From Escarpia spicata (Eukaryota; Annelida; Polychaeta; Sabellida; Siboglinidae), in contig OZ023214.1 in assembly GCA_963995525.1 (NCBI GenBank), positions 11,149,928-11,213,927 on the forward strand: a DNA stretch of 64,000 bases. Reading direction: 5' to 3'. The translations under genes were made by a program, and so were the position numbers. Shown in pieces: positions 13,051 to 24,265 of the stretch (within the stretch, counting starts at the first letter, position 1; each line of letters starts with the position of its first letter). The notes under the pieces were generated by a model that did no database searches, had not been told where the DNA came from, and saw only the letters and a list, made by a program, of their open reading frames with translations.

Positions 13051-13973
13051 GTGTATGACAGCCAGATGTTTTTTTCCGATGAAATATGTTCAGATTCTGA
13101 AAGTTTGAAAAATAATTAGCGCGTTTTGTTGTGATTTGTTTGTAATATTTCAATACTTAAATTTGGCATAGATCAACAAGAGACCAATTGGTGTTCCAAA
13201 AAGTGTATAATATGCATCAATCCAATATGATCGTCAAATATCAATATGTTGCTATATCTTGCTCTATCGATATATTTTCAAGAGTGAACACAAATTCTGG
13301 AAAGTAAATTTATATATAAGGGTGAATTCAGAAACCTTAAAAATTATACTGGTGCATTTGAGGGTAGGCCAATTCAGAAATCGTTGATTAGCATTAATCC
13401 AATGTACTCGCTAACTTGGAATATCTTCAGATCTTGACAACTGATCCTGAACCAAATATCACTATTTGGTCAGCTTTCTGGAAAGTGGAGTCTCTAAAAT
13501 TATCAAATCATGGGCATCATGCATTTTCAAGGTCCTGTCAAAATTTGTCCGAAAACATTGCAAACGTTGTCATTCATAATTTTATGATAACATAAGGCTA
13601 GTCACACTTTCACAAGTAATCCTGGTCTAACGATCAAAGTAAGTTATTTCGAAGAGTTTAACTGATGGGCTAAATCAATTGAGGAGGAATTTCAAAATGA
13701 CATTAAATATTGACAAAGGGTCCGTTTCTGAAATAGACTATCATATTTCTTTCTTCCTCGGAAATAATAATTATAATAATTACATTGCTATAGTGCCATA
13801 TACCAAAATATAGAAAAAGTTCATTCTGGACCGCTTTAATTGAGTAAGTTAAATGTTTGTTGGTTAAACACAGTACATATATAATGAATGTGCAAATTAA
13901 TTAAAACAATATAATTATCTAACTATAAATCAATAAATGGTGATACAACGGTAAAATAAATGTATGCGTCGTA

Positions 13974-14000
13974 ATTATATATATATATATATATATATAA
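13974..14000. repeat. (AT)n simple repeat
   Basis: An AT dinucleotide run in intron 2 of the homeobox gene, followed by a palindromic AT-rich patch (TATTATTAATTAAATAATTAATA). Confidence 0.85.
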
Positions 14001-15852
14001 TATTATATATATTATTAATTAAATAATTAATAATACGTTACTTAAAACGATGCACGTTCGAATCAGTGGCTACACTTCGTAATTCACAGTAAAAAGTCTT
14101 TAAAAGTCGCTTAAAAGTCGTTAAATATACAACTATCATTCAGCAGTACAGAGAACTCATAATTCAGTAGTATACGTGTTTGCTGTTGAGTTATGTATAT
14201 TAAAGTCCAGAAGTACATATCTCGAGAACACGGCCCCGGGGTCATACGTCTTTCGTGTGAGCCGCACGGCGCAAATTAAATTGGCAATCGCACGGTCTAC
14301 CAGCGACGTCACTGAAGCGGCTAGCAGCGCTGAAGCACCGGGCCCATAAGCCAAAGTGAAATAGACTCAAGGCAAAGCAAGCTGTCACAAACAACCTAAT
14401 TAAACTAATTTCGCCAAACACACTTCTCCTCCCCTTGTAGCTAATCCGGCCAGACATTTGTAGATATCAATAAGGATTCTCATGAGACGTTTACTAATTT
14501 CAATAAGACTTTTCACTCGAAGATTGCCAATCCACTGCGGTCTGAAAGCGGATTCTTGTGGCTGGAATAGGTGAGCATTCTCTCGCAATTAGCCAAGTAT
14601 TCATTGTGGTCGAGCGGTTGACACGAAGACTGGCCGCTACTTAGGCTTAGTGGCATTGAACACCCGGGTGAAGGGGGCATCCGGCGGGGGTTGTGGGTCG
14701 TCTCTGTTGTCATCAATGACTCGGCTCATTGCTGCCAGTTAGATACAAACATTCAGCACGGATTTTCGTCCCCGTATGTTACATTCTCACTCAAGTTTCT
14801 GATGTATGTTGTGCTCTTTCCGGCGATTTTATTAACATTAAACAAAATTAACATTAACATAACTTATATTTCATCTTCTCGTGACCTTCCGTGTTTCTAG
14901 AATTGATAAACGACAGTCTTTTATGCGTTTATCTTCGCTCATGTATCTCACTTCTCGAATAGTTGTAGTTGTTCTCTGTGTATTCTATATCCTTCTTCCA
15001 AGCTGGTATAGTTATACAATGTTTTTAATGTGGCCAAAGTATTTCTTCACACATAGGTATATGTACGTAATTTCTTGGTTGTTCCTGTGAAATGTCCAAA
15101 TATGTAAATAAAACACCTAACTAGTAAATAATACCCGCAAATACATTTGAAGTTGTTTGGTACCCACAATCCTAACCATCACGTGGGGCGAAGTACAACT
15201 GATGTAACAATAATTACCAACCAAACAAACTTAACCTACCACTCGTAGATTCGCTACGTTCTTACTAGAAACCGCAAAATACAACGTTCTTGTTTATATT
15301 GTAAACAAGGCACCATTAAAAATAACTAATTGCTAACTAATTATGAATGGCTATAATTTACTGCTGACTAGTTAGGTCTCATATGACACTTGTATGCTGT
15401 ACGGCCCAACAAGCGACACCATAGCACAGTTTGAGTTGTGAGCGTTTAATGTAGTTTCTTCAAGTTCGTTATTTCATCATAAAGGTCCTTAGCAATCTCA
15501 AAGGGCCGGCCAGTATTGTGAATCGGCATCGGCTTAAAATCTAATTCCCATTTAATTAGCCCATGTTGGTCGTGTTTCTATGACAACACTAGCCGCCCGC
15601 GTTCCTTTACTAAAGTAGTTTATGTTCACATTAAAATTGTTATTTAAAAGCAGAAACTTTACAAATGTGACTTTAATTAATCCTTGCATATAAGAGCTGT
15701 TAACACATTCGGTTGTATTACTCTAGTTTAACTATAATCCGCTCATTAGTTAGACGTGTCTGTCAGCGTGCGTTCGGCGTTCTACGGTCTAGACTACGGA
15801 AGTCTTGTTTGCAACATAGACCAGGCAAACACAGACATTACGCAGACGACAA

Positions 15853-16262
15853 TATTTAACAAGATTGCCATCCAGAAAATTATTTTGGATGGCAGTTGGA
15901 CAAGGAAGCCTTTTGGCTTATCGAGAGTCCAATACTTTTTATCTACATGTATCCCGCCTTTTTAAGGTGTGTGTCGATTTTATTTTTAAACATATTCACG
16001 CTACTAGCACCAACACAATCAGGAGATAATCTGTTCCATTCATTTACAGTCCTTTGTGAGAATTAGAACTTTCTTATATCTAATCTACACTGCTCCTTTA
16101 CTAATGTAGCTTCATGTCCTCTGGTCCTTCTATCTTTCTTAACTGAGAAAAAAATGTTTCTATCAATATTTTCATAACCATTCAATATTTTAAACACTTC
16201 TATGTGATCTCATCTAAATCTCCTGGTCTCTAGTGTTGTTAAACCACATTCTTTTAGGCGTT
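15853..16262 (-). mobile_element. 5'-truncated CR1-like copy (3' end of ORF2 and tail)
   Basis: Read on the minus strand this matches the C-terminal coding part and 3' end of the other CR1-like copies. It has ACATACACGCC-type terminal coding sequence, the hairpin GCCATCC/GGATGGC at 15867-15893 and the end repeat TTGTTAAATA at 15862-15853. It breaks off abruptly at about 16262 in the region encoding CGLTTLETRRL, as expected from 5' truncation during reverse transcription. Confidence 0.85.
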
Positions 16263-18003
16263 AGACAACCTCACGAGCGTCGCAACGCGTCAATTTCGCC
16301 GTGTCGGAATGATGCCAATCATGTCCGGGCAGTTCCGGTAGTCCGGAGCGGCATCTATTCCGCCTGGCCACTCATTGTAGCATCTCTTAGTTTGGCGTGA
16401 CGTAACCCTCTCGTCGAGTACGTAAGGAGATCTTTCCCCACGGGACACGCAGGCGGACATCGCGTTAATTTCAAATTCATTGTGTAATGGAACTAATTGG
16501 CGGCTATCGCCAACGCCGTTGGTTCCCGACTGTTTGCAAACTTTGTCGAGTGTTTGTCGGCCGCCTCCCGTGACCTGTCGATCGCTTTGAGTCGTTGCCC
16601 GTCGGGGGTGCGGGACGTAAGGTCGTCATCGGGCTTTATTGAGTGAATGAAACGATGATCAGTAGCCACAGGTTCGTCTGTGTTCCTAAGACGAACGGAT
16701 CAGAGGAATTGTTGGCGGTGTTGCATAAGACATCCACCAGTAACTGCTTGACTGAGTAGTGGGAAGCGACTAAGTCCGCCGGCCATTATATATCACACAT
16801 ATGAACGGGGATGCTCAAGGAGAACACGCCGCAAGACATCGACAGGTTCTTTAGCCGGATGTCCATAGAAAGAGATTCGTGAGATGAAGGCAGATATTAG
16901 CTGACAAGTATTGTGTTGGTTTCTTTTTGATCAATTCAGATACCAAGAGTCGTTCTTGCTTGGAGACAATAGAGGCAGAGTCAATACAAAGGCAGTTATA
17001 TATAAAGAATGAGTCTCGGACAAAGTCAGAGTTAGATAATATAATCAGAATTAAAGACAGATGGCAAGGTATGCAACGTCAATGAGTAATTGAGCATGAC
17101 CGCTTATTCGGTGTTCTTATCTTCTCTGACTCCTTCACACTCTCAGCACATTCGTCTATACCCCATCTCTCCCTACGTTCACTTCTCCCAGTTATCTTCT
17201 TCGTACACTCCACAGCTTCAGTGTATATGCTTTACATCAACCAGTGGCATATTACCATAACATCAACTGGTCCCAGAGCGCCGTGTTTCTGGGTCTCCAC
17301 TCAAATACACAAGAAATAATACGAAAAAACGAGTAAACACACACACAACAATTTAACAAGAAATCCTCGAATTCAACAACAAGATACACGTCGATCTTCG
17401 TCTGCGCCAGATCATGTTTGACATGCAGGTGAAACAGGTTGCTTGTTGGCTGTTTAATACTCGAGTGCGCAGCAGATATGCAAATTGCACGAGTTCGTCG
17501 GTCAGTCCCAGCCTCAGGACCCCAGCACTACATAACACATCACAGATACCAACACGACACACAGAAGAGCCGTAAACATCGCCTTCTGTACAGTCTCGGT
17601 GTAGCAAACGATTACATCACCTGGCTATATCCTCCCACCCTGGCTAACTTTTGTCCCCTTTGTTACCATGCAGAACTTTTGGAAGATTTTTTGCAATGCA
17701 ATCAATGCATTGTGATTAGATCTGTGCGTTTTCCTGTTGGTATGTATGCAGTTAATTAAGTTAATAAGAACATTTACAAAATTTGTGTTACTACACGAAC
17801 ACTGAATTTTGGCACAGTGGACGCTCGCCACAGGGAACGTTTCTATACAAGGGATTAAACAAAATTATTCCTTGTATACGATGTTCTTTACATCACTGGA
17901 TGCATAAAACAGTGCATATTAGAACTGGGATGTTTTTCATTTCAAATTAATTAATTTCTATAAATTTCAATAAAGCAGTCCCGTCGTCCGCGCGTTCACT
18001 CAC

Positions 18004-18323
18004 CTGTACTCTCGCCTCGGTTAGTCGCACTTTATCGGCGATCTGTTCCCGAAGCGTGCAGTCGGGGTAGTGGGTATGTGTGAAGACGGCCTCCAACTCC
18101 CGCAGCTGCTCCGAGCTGAATGTTGTTCGGTTTCGTCGCTGCTTCTTGCACGAGTTGTACACGTCGCTGTCCAGGTCGATATCGGTCGTCGTCGGCGACA
18201 TGAACGGCGGCATCGGCGACGACAGACGAACGTCGCAAGTGTCACCTTCGTCGTCGTGGCCAAGACAACCGTCGCTGGATGACAGGCGACTGGTGGCGTC
18301 CTCTCCGGAAGAATCGCCATCTC
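18004..18323 (-). CDS. Paired-like homeobox gene (Isx-like or Drgx-like), exon 2
   Basis: Encodes residues 39-145. The first part is acidic and Ser-rich ([18 protein letters not shown], then [18 protein letters not shown]). The homeodomain starts at residue 100 and runs to 159 across the exon 2/3 border. Helix 1 and 2 residues include [17 protein letters not shown] and LTEARVQ. The donor is CAG followed by GTGAGT. The acceptor chosen is GATGTACGCAG before GAGATGG at 18323, because it alone joins exon 1 (phase 1) in the homeodomain frame. A second acceptor-like CCACGCAG lies upstream but gives the wrong frame. Paired-like homeodomain proteins are nuclear DNA-binding transcription factors, usually developmental. 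Confidence 0.92.
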
Positions 18324-18439
18324 CTGCGTACATCGAGATGTGAGGTGTAACGGAACATTGTAAGATTTGAGAGAGGAAACTGCTGCGTGGAGACACAAAT
18401 CATATTTGCAGCAGTTTCTTCTCCCACGACAACGGAGGT

Positions 18440-18985
18440 AAGTGTAAGTGTAGAACGATAGGGACAAATGACCTATGCAACAACTGCCGTGTATCTTGGC
18501 CGGGACAAGTGCCATTTACAACAACTCACTGCAGTGTAGAGAAACACAGACGGCAATGTTCTTAACTACAACGGACTGCGATATATAGTGACTGGAAAAA
18601 ACGTCCTTTACGACAACGGACTGTAGTGTAGAAATACATACAACAATGTGTATGCTTAACGACAATGGACTGCGATGTTGAAACACACGGACAAATGTCC
18701 GTTACGATAACGGACGGCGGTGGAGAGACATTGAGAAACAAATGTCCTTTTCTTTCGACAACGGAGTGGAGGGTAGAGATATGGGAAGGAATGTCGACCA
18801 CGACAACGGAATGCAATGTATATATAACTAGATAAGCAGAAACATATGTCTTGTATAACAACGAACTGAAATGTGCGCAGACACGGACAAATGTCCTTTA
18901 CGACAACGGATCGCAGTGTATAGCGACAGAAAGAAATGTCCTGTATACATAGACAAATGTCCGTTACAACAGCGGACTACAAATG
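18440..18985. repeat. Degenerate minisatellite of about 60 bp in homeobox intron 1
   Basis: About nine diverged copies of a unit reading ACAAATGTCCTTTACGACAA then CGGACTGCAGTGTAGA and a short variable spacer. Copies differ by many substitutions and small indels. Confidence 0.75.
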
Positions 18986-19078
18986 TTATTGAACTGTGCA
19001 AGTAAAATGAAGTTAAACTGTGAAATTATCGTGAATAAAGGTATGAAGTAATAGAAGCATCACTGGTGGTCGTTGACA

Positions 19079-19198
19079 GTCTCTTCTACGACTCGACAAC
19101 AATAACCAGTCAACAAAAGTCTCTTCTACGACTCGACAACAATAACCAGTCAACAAAAGTCTCTTCTACGACTCGACAACAATAACCAGTCAACAAAA
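19079..19198. repeat. Three identical 40-bp tandem copies
   Basis: The unit begins GTCTCTTCTACGACTCGACA and is repeated three times without a difference at 19079, 19119 and 19159. Identity between copies points to recent expansion. Confidence 0.95.
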
Positions 19199-19756
19199 GC
19201 AGCGCTGCCACAATAACATTTCTATTGTGTTACGTAAATATATCATCAAGATGCTTTGAAATAAATTACATTGTCACTTTTGTGTTTTGATCTTGTTGCG
19301 TTCTGCGAGTGGACCTGTTCCCACATAGGCCGTTAGCCGGCGAGGGACGTCAACTATTCTGAAGTAGCATCGAATTCACACTTCTGTTACAGATAACAGA
19401 AACGGATGAACGATTATCAAATCGTGTTTCGCTTCGCCCACTGCAAATTATACGTTCTACGATAGATGAATGTGTTGGTCATATTACGTTAATGTCAGAC
19501 AAGAACGAAAAATGTCGCTTTGATGATCACGGATCGTCTTATTATAAAACAAAACAAACATTTTGTTGTGAAACGATCGCTATACTATAAGTGTTTTAAT
19601 AATGGGCAAATACTCAGAGAGCATTGTAAATCAACGGCGCAGATTATACGCTGATCGCATAAATGCTAGCAGCTTAACTACTTTAAGACAATTTAACAAC
19701 TATCCCATAAGAGCGAATTACATAATAATTTTATAGACACACAACATTGTTGGACT

Positions 19757-19860
19757 CAGGATATTCGAAAGGCTTCCTTGTCCATATGCAATCGGGAGCT
19801 TGTCGCGATGGATGACAATCTTGCTAAACCTTGCTAAATGTTGTTATATCTTGTTAAATG
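19757..19860 (+). mobile_element. CR1-like 3' tail with four 10-bp terminal repeats
   Basis: The stretch GGCTTCCTTGTCC leads into a partial hairpin (GTCCAT with ATGGATGAC). Then come four consecutive 10-mers: TTGCTAAACC, TTGCTAAATG, TTGTTATATC and TTGTTAAATG (19821-19860). It shares this layout with the other 3' ends of the family but keeps almost none of ORF2. It lies in intron 1 of the homeobox gene on the opposite strand. Confidence 0.65.
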
Positions 19861-19962
19861 CTCGAGGAGATGAGCATGCCGTGCGACTGACCGACCATCC
19901 TACACACAGAAGCTGCCTCCGAAGTCCGAATGAAATAAACAACGCCTTCACGGTTCCCTTAC

Positions 19963-20077
19963 CTGTCACATCAATGTCCACGTCATCTTCGTCGACCGCT
20001 TCGTCGTCAACGCTGTTTGTATGTCGTCTTTTTTCGGAACTCGTCATCATATTTGTCACCAATACGGGGACATCCAT
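19963..20077 (-). CDS. Paired-like homeobox gene (Isx-like or Drgx-like), exon 1 with start codon
   Basis: Encodes residues 1-38 plus one base, ending VDIDVT before the donor ACAG|GTAAGG. The frame has an upstream TAG and no earlier ATG, so 20077 is the outermost start; ATGs at 20050 and 20047 (MMTSSEKRRH) are also possible. Three exons total 711 bases, exactly 237 codons including the stop. The 236-residue length, absence of an OAR motif and the WRKQEK homeodomain end resemble vertebrate ISX (about 245 residues). RRNRTTF and LEAVF resemble Drgx. Calling it paired-like is secure; the family within that class is not. Confidence 0.85.
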
Positions 20078-20279
20078 CAGCGATGCGTGTGTCGCCTGAA
20101 CAACTTGGTCGACAACGTCACGCTAGCACCGTGGTCAATTACGGTGCCGCAACTGTGCTGCCTGTCGGACGGTCGGCTTCTGTTTCACTGCAGGTAATTG
20201 CCAGCGACTCGTCGTCAGCAACAGACACTCTCATGTGAAGATTTACTCCACCTAACCCGATTTACTTTTGTACACCACT

Positions 20280-20420
20280 TACAATCGGTCGCAACTGCGG
20301 GTGTCCACGTCACGTGATCACATATCGCGTGTTTGATTGGTCAACGCGTGGGACGCGAGGAGACTGGCAGAGGAGATTATGCAAGCGCAGTGTTCGGCGT
20401 ACGGCGATTAGTTTATAGTT
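20280..20420 (-). promoter_or_regulatory. Possible promoter region of the homeobox gene
   Basis: About 200-340 bp upstream of the start, the minus strand carries a CCAAT box (GACCAATCAAAC, near 20330-20345) and a CACGTGACGTG E-box/CRE-like motif (near 20310-20320) in a locally GC-rich patch. No TATA box could be placed with confidence. Confidence 0.25.
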
Positions 20421-20942
20421 GGAATAATTGGGATTTGTTGCCGTATTTACGTCTTTATAACCAGCTGAATCATAATTGCAATAACTACAGATATGCGGGT
20501 CCAGCTAAGTTGACCACATGATGGTTTCACAGGATTGCTGACACGCACGCGTAAACTTGCTAACCTCTTTTGTCCCTACGCACAAGATACGGGTTTATGA
20601 AGTTTGTGACACACAACACACGTCTATTATGGTTTTTCATGACACGTGTAGTGTTCTTCTTCTTTCGATCGGCAGTTTTATTCTATGTTATAAGTGGCCG
20701 TACATTACGTTGCCGCGCCGCGCGCACTCGACTGTGAACAGTGGCGAAAGTTGGGGCGGGATCTTTCGACATGAGAATGTATCGTATCAATCCGTGGAAA
20801 TGTCCTTTTTAATTTATTAATTTACATATTTATTACATTTTAGTACAATTTCTATTGCCTTTTTACTTCTGATTTTTTAGTGACTTTGTTTTATTTTTAA
20901 CAACATTTTTATCATATGTACATTTTAATTATTTATTGTATT

Positions 20943-20988
20943 TATAATAATAATAATAATATAATAATAATAATAATAATAATAATGT
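20943..20988. repeat. (TAA)n tract, likely 3' tail of the adjacent LINE
   Basis: TAA trinucleotides, with one slip, lie about 95 bp beyond the RT stop codon of the minus-strand LINE at 21082. That is where a (TTA)n 3' tail would be expected. Confidence 0.7.
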
Positions 20989-21081
20989 ATTGATTTCAGA
21001 CAATCATCATGTCCATATATACAAATACATCAATAAAAGTATGTAAATAAATATAAAAATACATCGAAAAGAACAATATGT

Positions 21082-22737
21082 TTAAAAATTATATAAATCC
21101 CGGATCCACTGTTGCCGCTGTTTCGAAGTACAATACACGTCGCTAGTTTTAATGCTATAAATAATGGGATTCAAACACATGTCAATCCTATTCATTAAGC
21201 TAAAAATAGCCTCTCTGTTTACACATTTACCTGAGCTGACATTAGCTGTAGCAAACATGTGGCTAGCGCTACATCTCATGAGCAAATTGTTCAATATCCT
21301 GAAAGAGTTGTTATATGTAACAACGAATTGCTGAAAATTAACTTGTTTAAAGTTCACCCATAACGCACACATATAGATATTACCAAAATACGTTGTAAAT
21401 AGCTTATTTTTTACAGCAGTTGAACAAAAGTGAAACTTTTGACGTAACATATTACTCTTGGCATACAAAAGTCTCACTTTGGCTTGCATGTCAGACTCTT
21501 CAGACAAGTTATTAGAAATGACATGTCCAAGATATTTACAAGAGGTGGCAAAGTTTAACTTCTTTCCTCCTAATGTCATTTCTTTAGACATATTTTACAT
21601 TCTAGATTCAAAGTACATGAGCAGAGATTTACCCGCATTGTATTGCACGTCATGCTCACATCCATATGAGTAACACATGTCAAGTAGTGTTTGTAGTCCT
21701 TTAGCAGAAGGTGCAAACAGAAGTAGATCATCGGCGTATATTAGGTGATTAACAACCATGTTACCAAGACTACAACCGATTTGTTTTTTGTGTGCAATTG
21801 TATACTCAGATTATCCATATAAATGTTAAAAAGCAAAGGGGATAACTTCCCACCTTGCTTAACACCATTGCCTACCGAGAATAAGTCCGAGTAGGTATTT
21901 CCCCATCGTATGCATACACATTGATTATTGAATTCATTGCTGAGTACTCTTAAGATATAGTTCGGTACATTTCGTTGTTCTAGTTTCGTTAAAAGTTTAT
22001 ATCGGTTGACACGCTCAAACGCCTTTGATGCATCTAAAAACGCGACGTGCATAGCTGAACCAGTGTAGAACCTTAATAATCCCTTAAATGCAAACACGCA
22101 AAACTCCGTTCCATGTTTAGACTTAAAGCCACATTGATTAGGAGTGGTTTCCAAGTACATTTCCTTTCTGTTAAAAAGAACAGAGTGCTATGTTCGATAG
22201 CCATATTGGCCTATAATTCCCTTTGTTGTTTACTCGTCTATTCTTGTCTTTAATAATTGGTACAATAACAGACTGTGACATTTCTTTTGGTAAATAACCA
22301 TGCACCAGAATCGAAGACACAAGGATAGACAAAAGCACAGCGAGTTGATAATCAGCGAACTTAATATGTTTTGCATTGATACCGTCCAGACCTGGTGACT
22401 TATTTTTTGAGAGTCCATTAATAATATCCATCAGTTCAACTGCACCAACAGTCATTCCCTTATTGCCAGTGGAACAATCATAACAAACTTTATCACATCG
22501 ACTATCCTCCACATCATTAAATAAATGTTCATAATGATGCTTCCACATTGACCTGATGTTTACGTCACCGTGTATATTATCAATGTTTGTCAGAAGTTTT
22601 ACTTTACTGTTCGTACAGTGCTTAATTCCTTTCCAGAATTTGCGGTGGTCTTTCTGACACAACTGTTCTCCAATGTTATCAGCAATGATAGTTTCTTTCT
22701 CTCTTTTACATTTTCTGATCGCCTGCTTGAATTTCAT
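21082..22737 (-). pseudogene. LINE reverse transcriptase, three open segments
   Basis: Segments 22737-22171, 22160-21741 and 21591-21082 plus the connecting frame carry RT motifs in order: SPGLDGINAKH, NYRPIWLSNIA, AFLDASKAFERV, GVKQGGKLSPLLFNIY and YADDLLLFAPS (about 21740). The tail GYLGHVISNNLS-like stretch and the C-terminal part end at QQWIRDLYNF. The catalytic YADD is intact. One frameshift lies near 22165, and stops lie near 21785 and 21594. Confidence 0.85.
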
Positions 22738-22743
22738 TCTGGA

Positions 22744-24180
22744 TCATTTCATAACATTAAAAATGTCACCTTGTCTAGGTTTACCAGTCTCTTTCCATAT
22801 ACAGTAAGCATCACGGGCTGCACAATGAAGCTCTTTCACTCGCTCGTTCCAACCTGGTACAACATTATACTTATAAGCACCGTTGCGATTTGACCGGAGT
22901 GTGTGACCACACCTCTTCAATGTAATCACGATAGAATTGTAAAAGTCATCGAGATCATCATGATGATTACGGTTATGACAATTGGGATCATTGCATCTAA
23001 CAACCGGTGGAACATTCAGTTTGCTCAATTCAACGTTCGTGCATTCTCTATATGCGTCAATATCTTGTGGGATTGATCTGTCCCACTGTATGCCTTGCTT
23101 AATCTCATTAGTATTGCCACTACCACTAGCGCATTCTGGTACAATATCACTGTCTATGCTGAACGATATCGGGTGGTGATCAGAATAAATAACGTCATAA
23201 AGTATGGACATGTTAGATAGGCAATCCTTCGCATCAGCGGTACATATGATATGGTCTAGCCATGATGTAGTTCCCCAGGCAGAACTAACATATGTATATG
23301 TGTCTATCGGGAGAGTATCTTGATCACATATAGCCAGAGTAAATTCTTTGCAGAAATCAAGTAAGATATTCCCAAAAACTGGTTTTGTGGAAATATCCGC
23401 GTTAAAATCACCAACAGTAGTGATGCACGAGCTATTAATATTATTAACATACACAGCAATTTTGGACATATAATCATTGAACTTGTCCCTGTTTTCCTCG
23501 CATTCATAAGGTAAATATACGTTTAGTAGATAATACTCCTTGTTACCCCAACAAATTCTTATGCCGCATAGCCAATCATAGCATTGGTCAAGAATGGTGA
23601 TCAAGGGAATGTTTCCATAAAAAAAACCTACACCACCATACGGCCTACCAGTTAAAATACCACAAGATGCATCTACAGGAGAAACACCATAACCCACATA
23701 ACCATCGTGACAGGTGTTTAGTATATGGCAATCTTGTTTAGTGAGCATAAGTTCTTGTAGGCACAGTATATCACATTCCATTAACACATCATTTAAGAAG
23801 GGCATAACATATTTAAATCCATTACAATTAAAATATGTGATGTTAATTTCCATAACATAGTTATTGGTGTTAAAGAATTTCCTCAAGTATACACCAGATG
23901 GCCAGTTGTCCGGGTCATAAAACTTAGATGCGTCATTGCATATAACATCAACCTTGAATGAGGCATAACTCTCATGCTTAGTTTTTAGTTTCACACATTT
24001 GGCCTCGAGCTTATGCACAGACTTCACATACAAAGACATGTCATCGACAGTGGCCGTAGGATCCAGTCGTGAGATAAAGGCTGTCAGGAATCGTCCATCC
24101 TTTACTTTGAGCTGGTTACAGCATTTCCGCGTGCCGATCATCGCCTTCGAACCGTTAATGCGCCTTTTCTTGCCAGACAC
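22744..24180 (-). pseudogene. LINE ORF: RRM-like domain plus EEP endonuclease (478 codons)
   Basis: Open for 478 codons before a stop. Residues about 20-110 (GRFLTAFISRL to GVYLRKFF) resemble the nucleic-acid-binding C-terminal domain seen in ORF1 proteins of I- and CR1-group LINEs, here in frame with the endonuclease. The EEP motifs are visible in order: YFNCNGFK, LCLQELML, GVGFFYG, VGDFNADI, SSWLDHII and YSDHHPISF. A Cys/His cluster (CNDPNCHNRNHH) follows. The frame ends at a TGA just ahead of the RT segment at 22737. Confidence 0.85.
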
Positions 24181-24265
24181 CTGCTTAAAGTCATCATCAA
24201 CGATAGTCTTACTTGGTTGTTTCGCGACACCCGGCGCACGGCTCCCGATAACGTTCGCAGCTGGT

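Larger units (their letters stand above)
9999..18003 (-). other. Intron 2 of the homeobox gene (8.0 kb)
   Basis: This intron splits the homeodomain between residues 46 and 47, a position shared by many paired-class homeobox genes. It holds a LINE C-terminal fragment (11430-11790), a 5'-truncated CR1-like copy (15853-16262), TG-rich (12940-13050) and AT (13974-14000) simple repeats, and moderately GC-rich unique stretches at about 14220-14350 and 16270-16660 that could be conserved regulatory DNA. No coding sequence was recognised in the remainder. Confidence 0.85.
21082..24265 (-). mobile_element. LINE with ORF1-like N-terminus, EEP endonuclease and RT
   Basis: On the minus strand the frame from about 24265 gives an ORF1-like C-terminal domain, then an EEP endonuclease and a reverse transcriptase, ending at 21082 with a (TAA)n tract beyond. 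It is truncated at its 5' end. Only a few lesions interrupt the frame (near 22741, 22165 and 21770-21590), so it is younger than most elements here. The EEP and RT order places it among the non-LTR retrotransposons with an apurinic-type endonuclease. Clade assignment (for example Daphne, Nimb or another I/CR1-group lineage) needs a tree. Confidence 0.88.

Noticed and set aside
17439..17759. 106-codon frame in homeobox intron 2
   Set aside because: No homology or motif recognised. Length is unremarkable for chance in this composition.
18021..18515. Alternative 164-codon frame overlapping homeobox exon 2
   Set aside because: Out of frame with the homeodomain and without domains; a shadow of the real exon.
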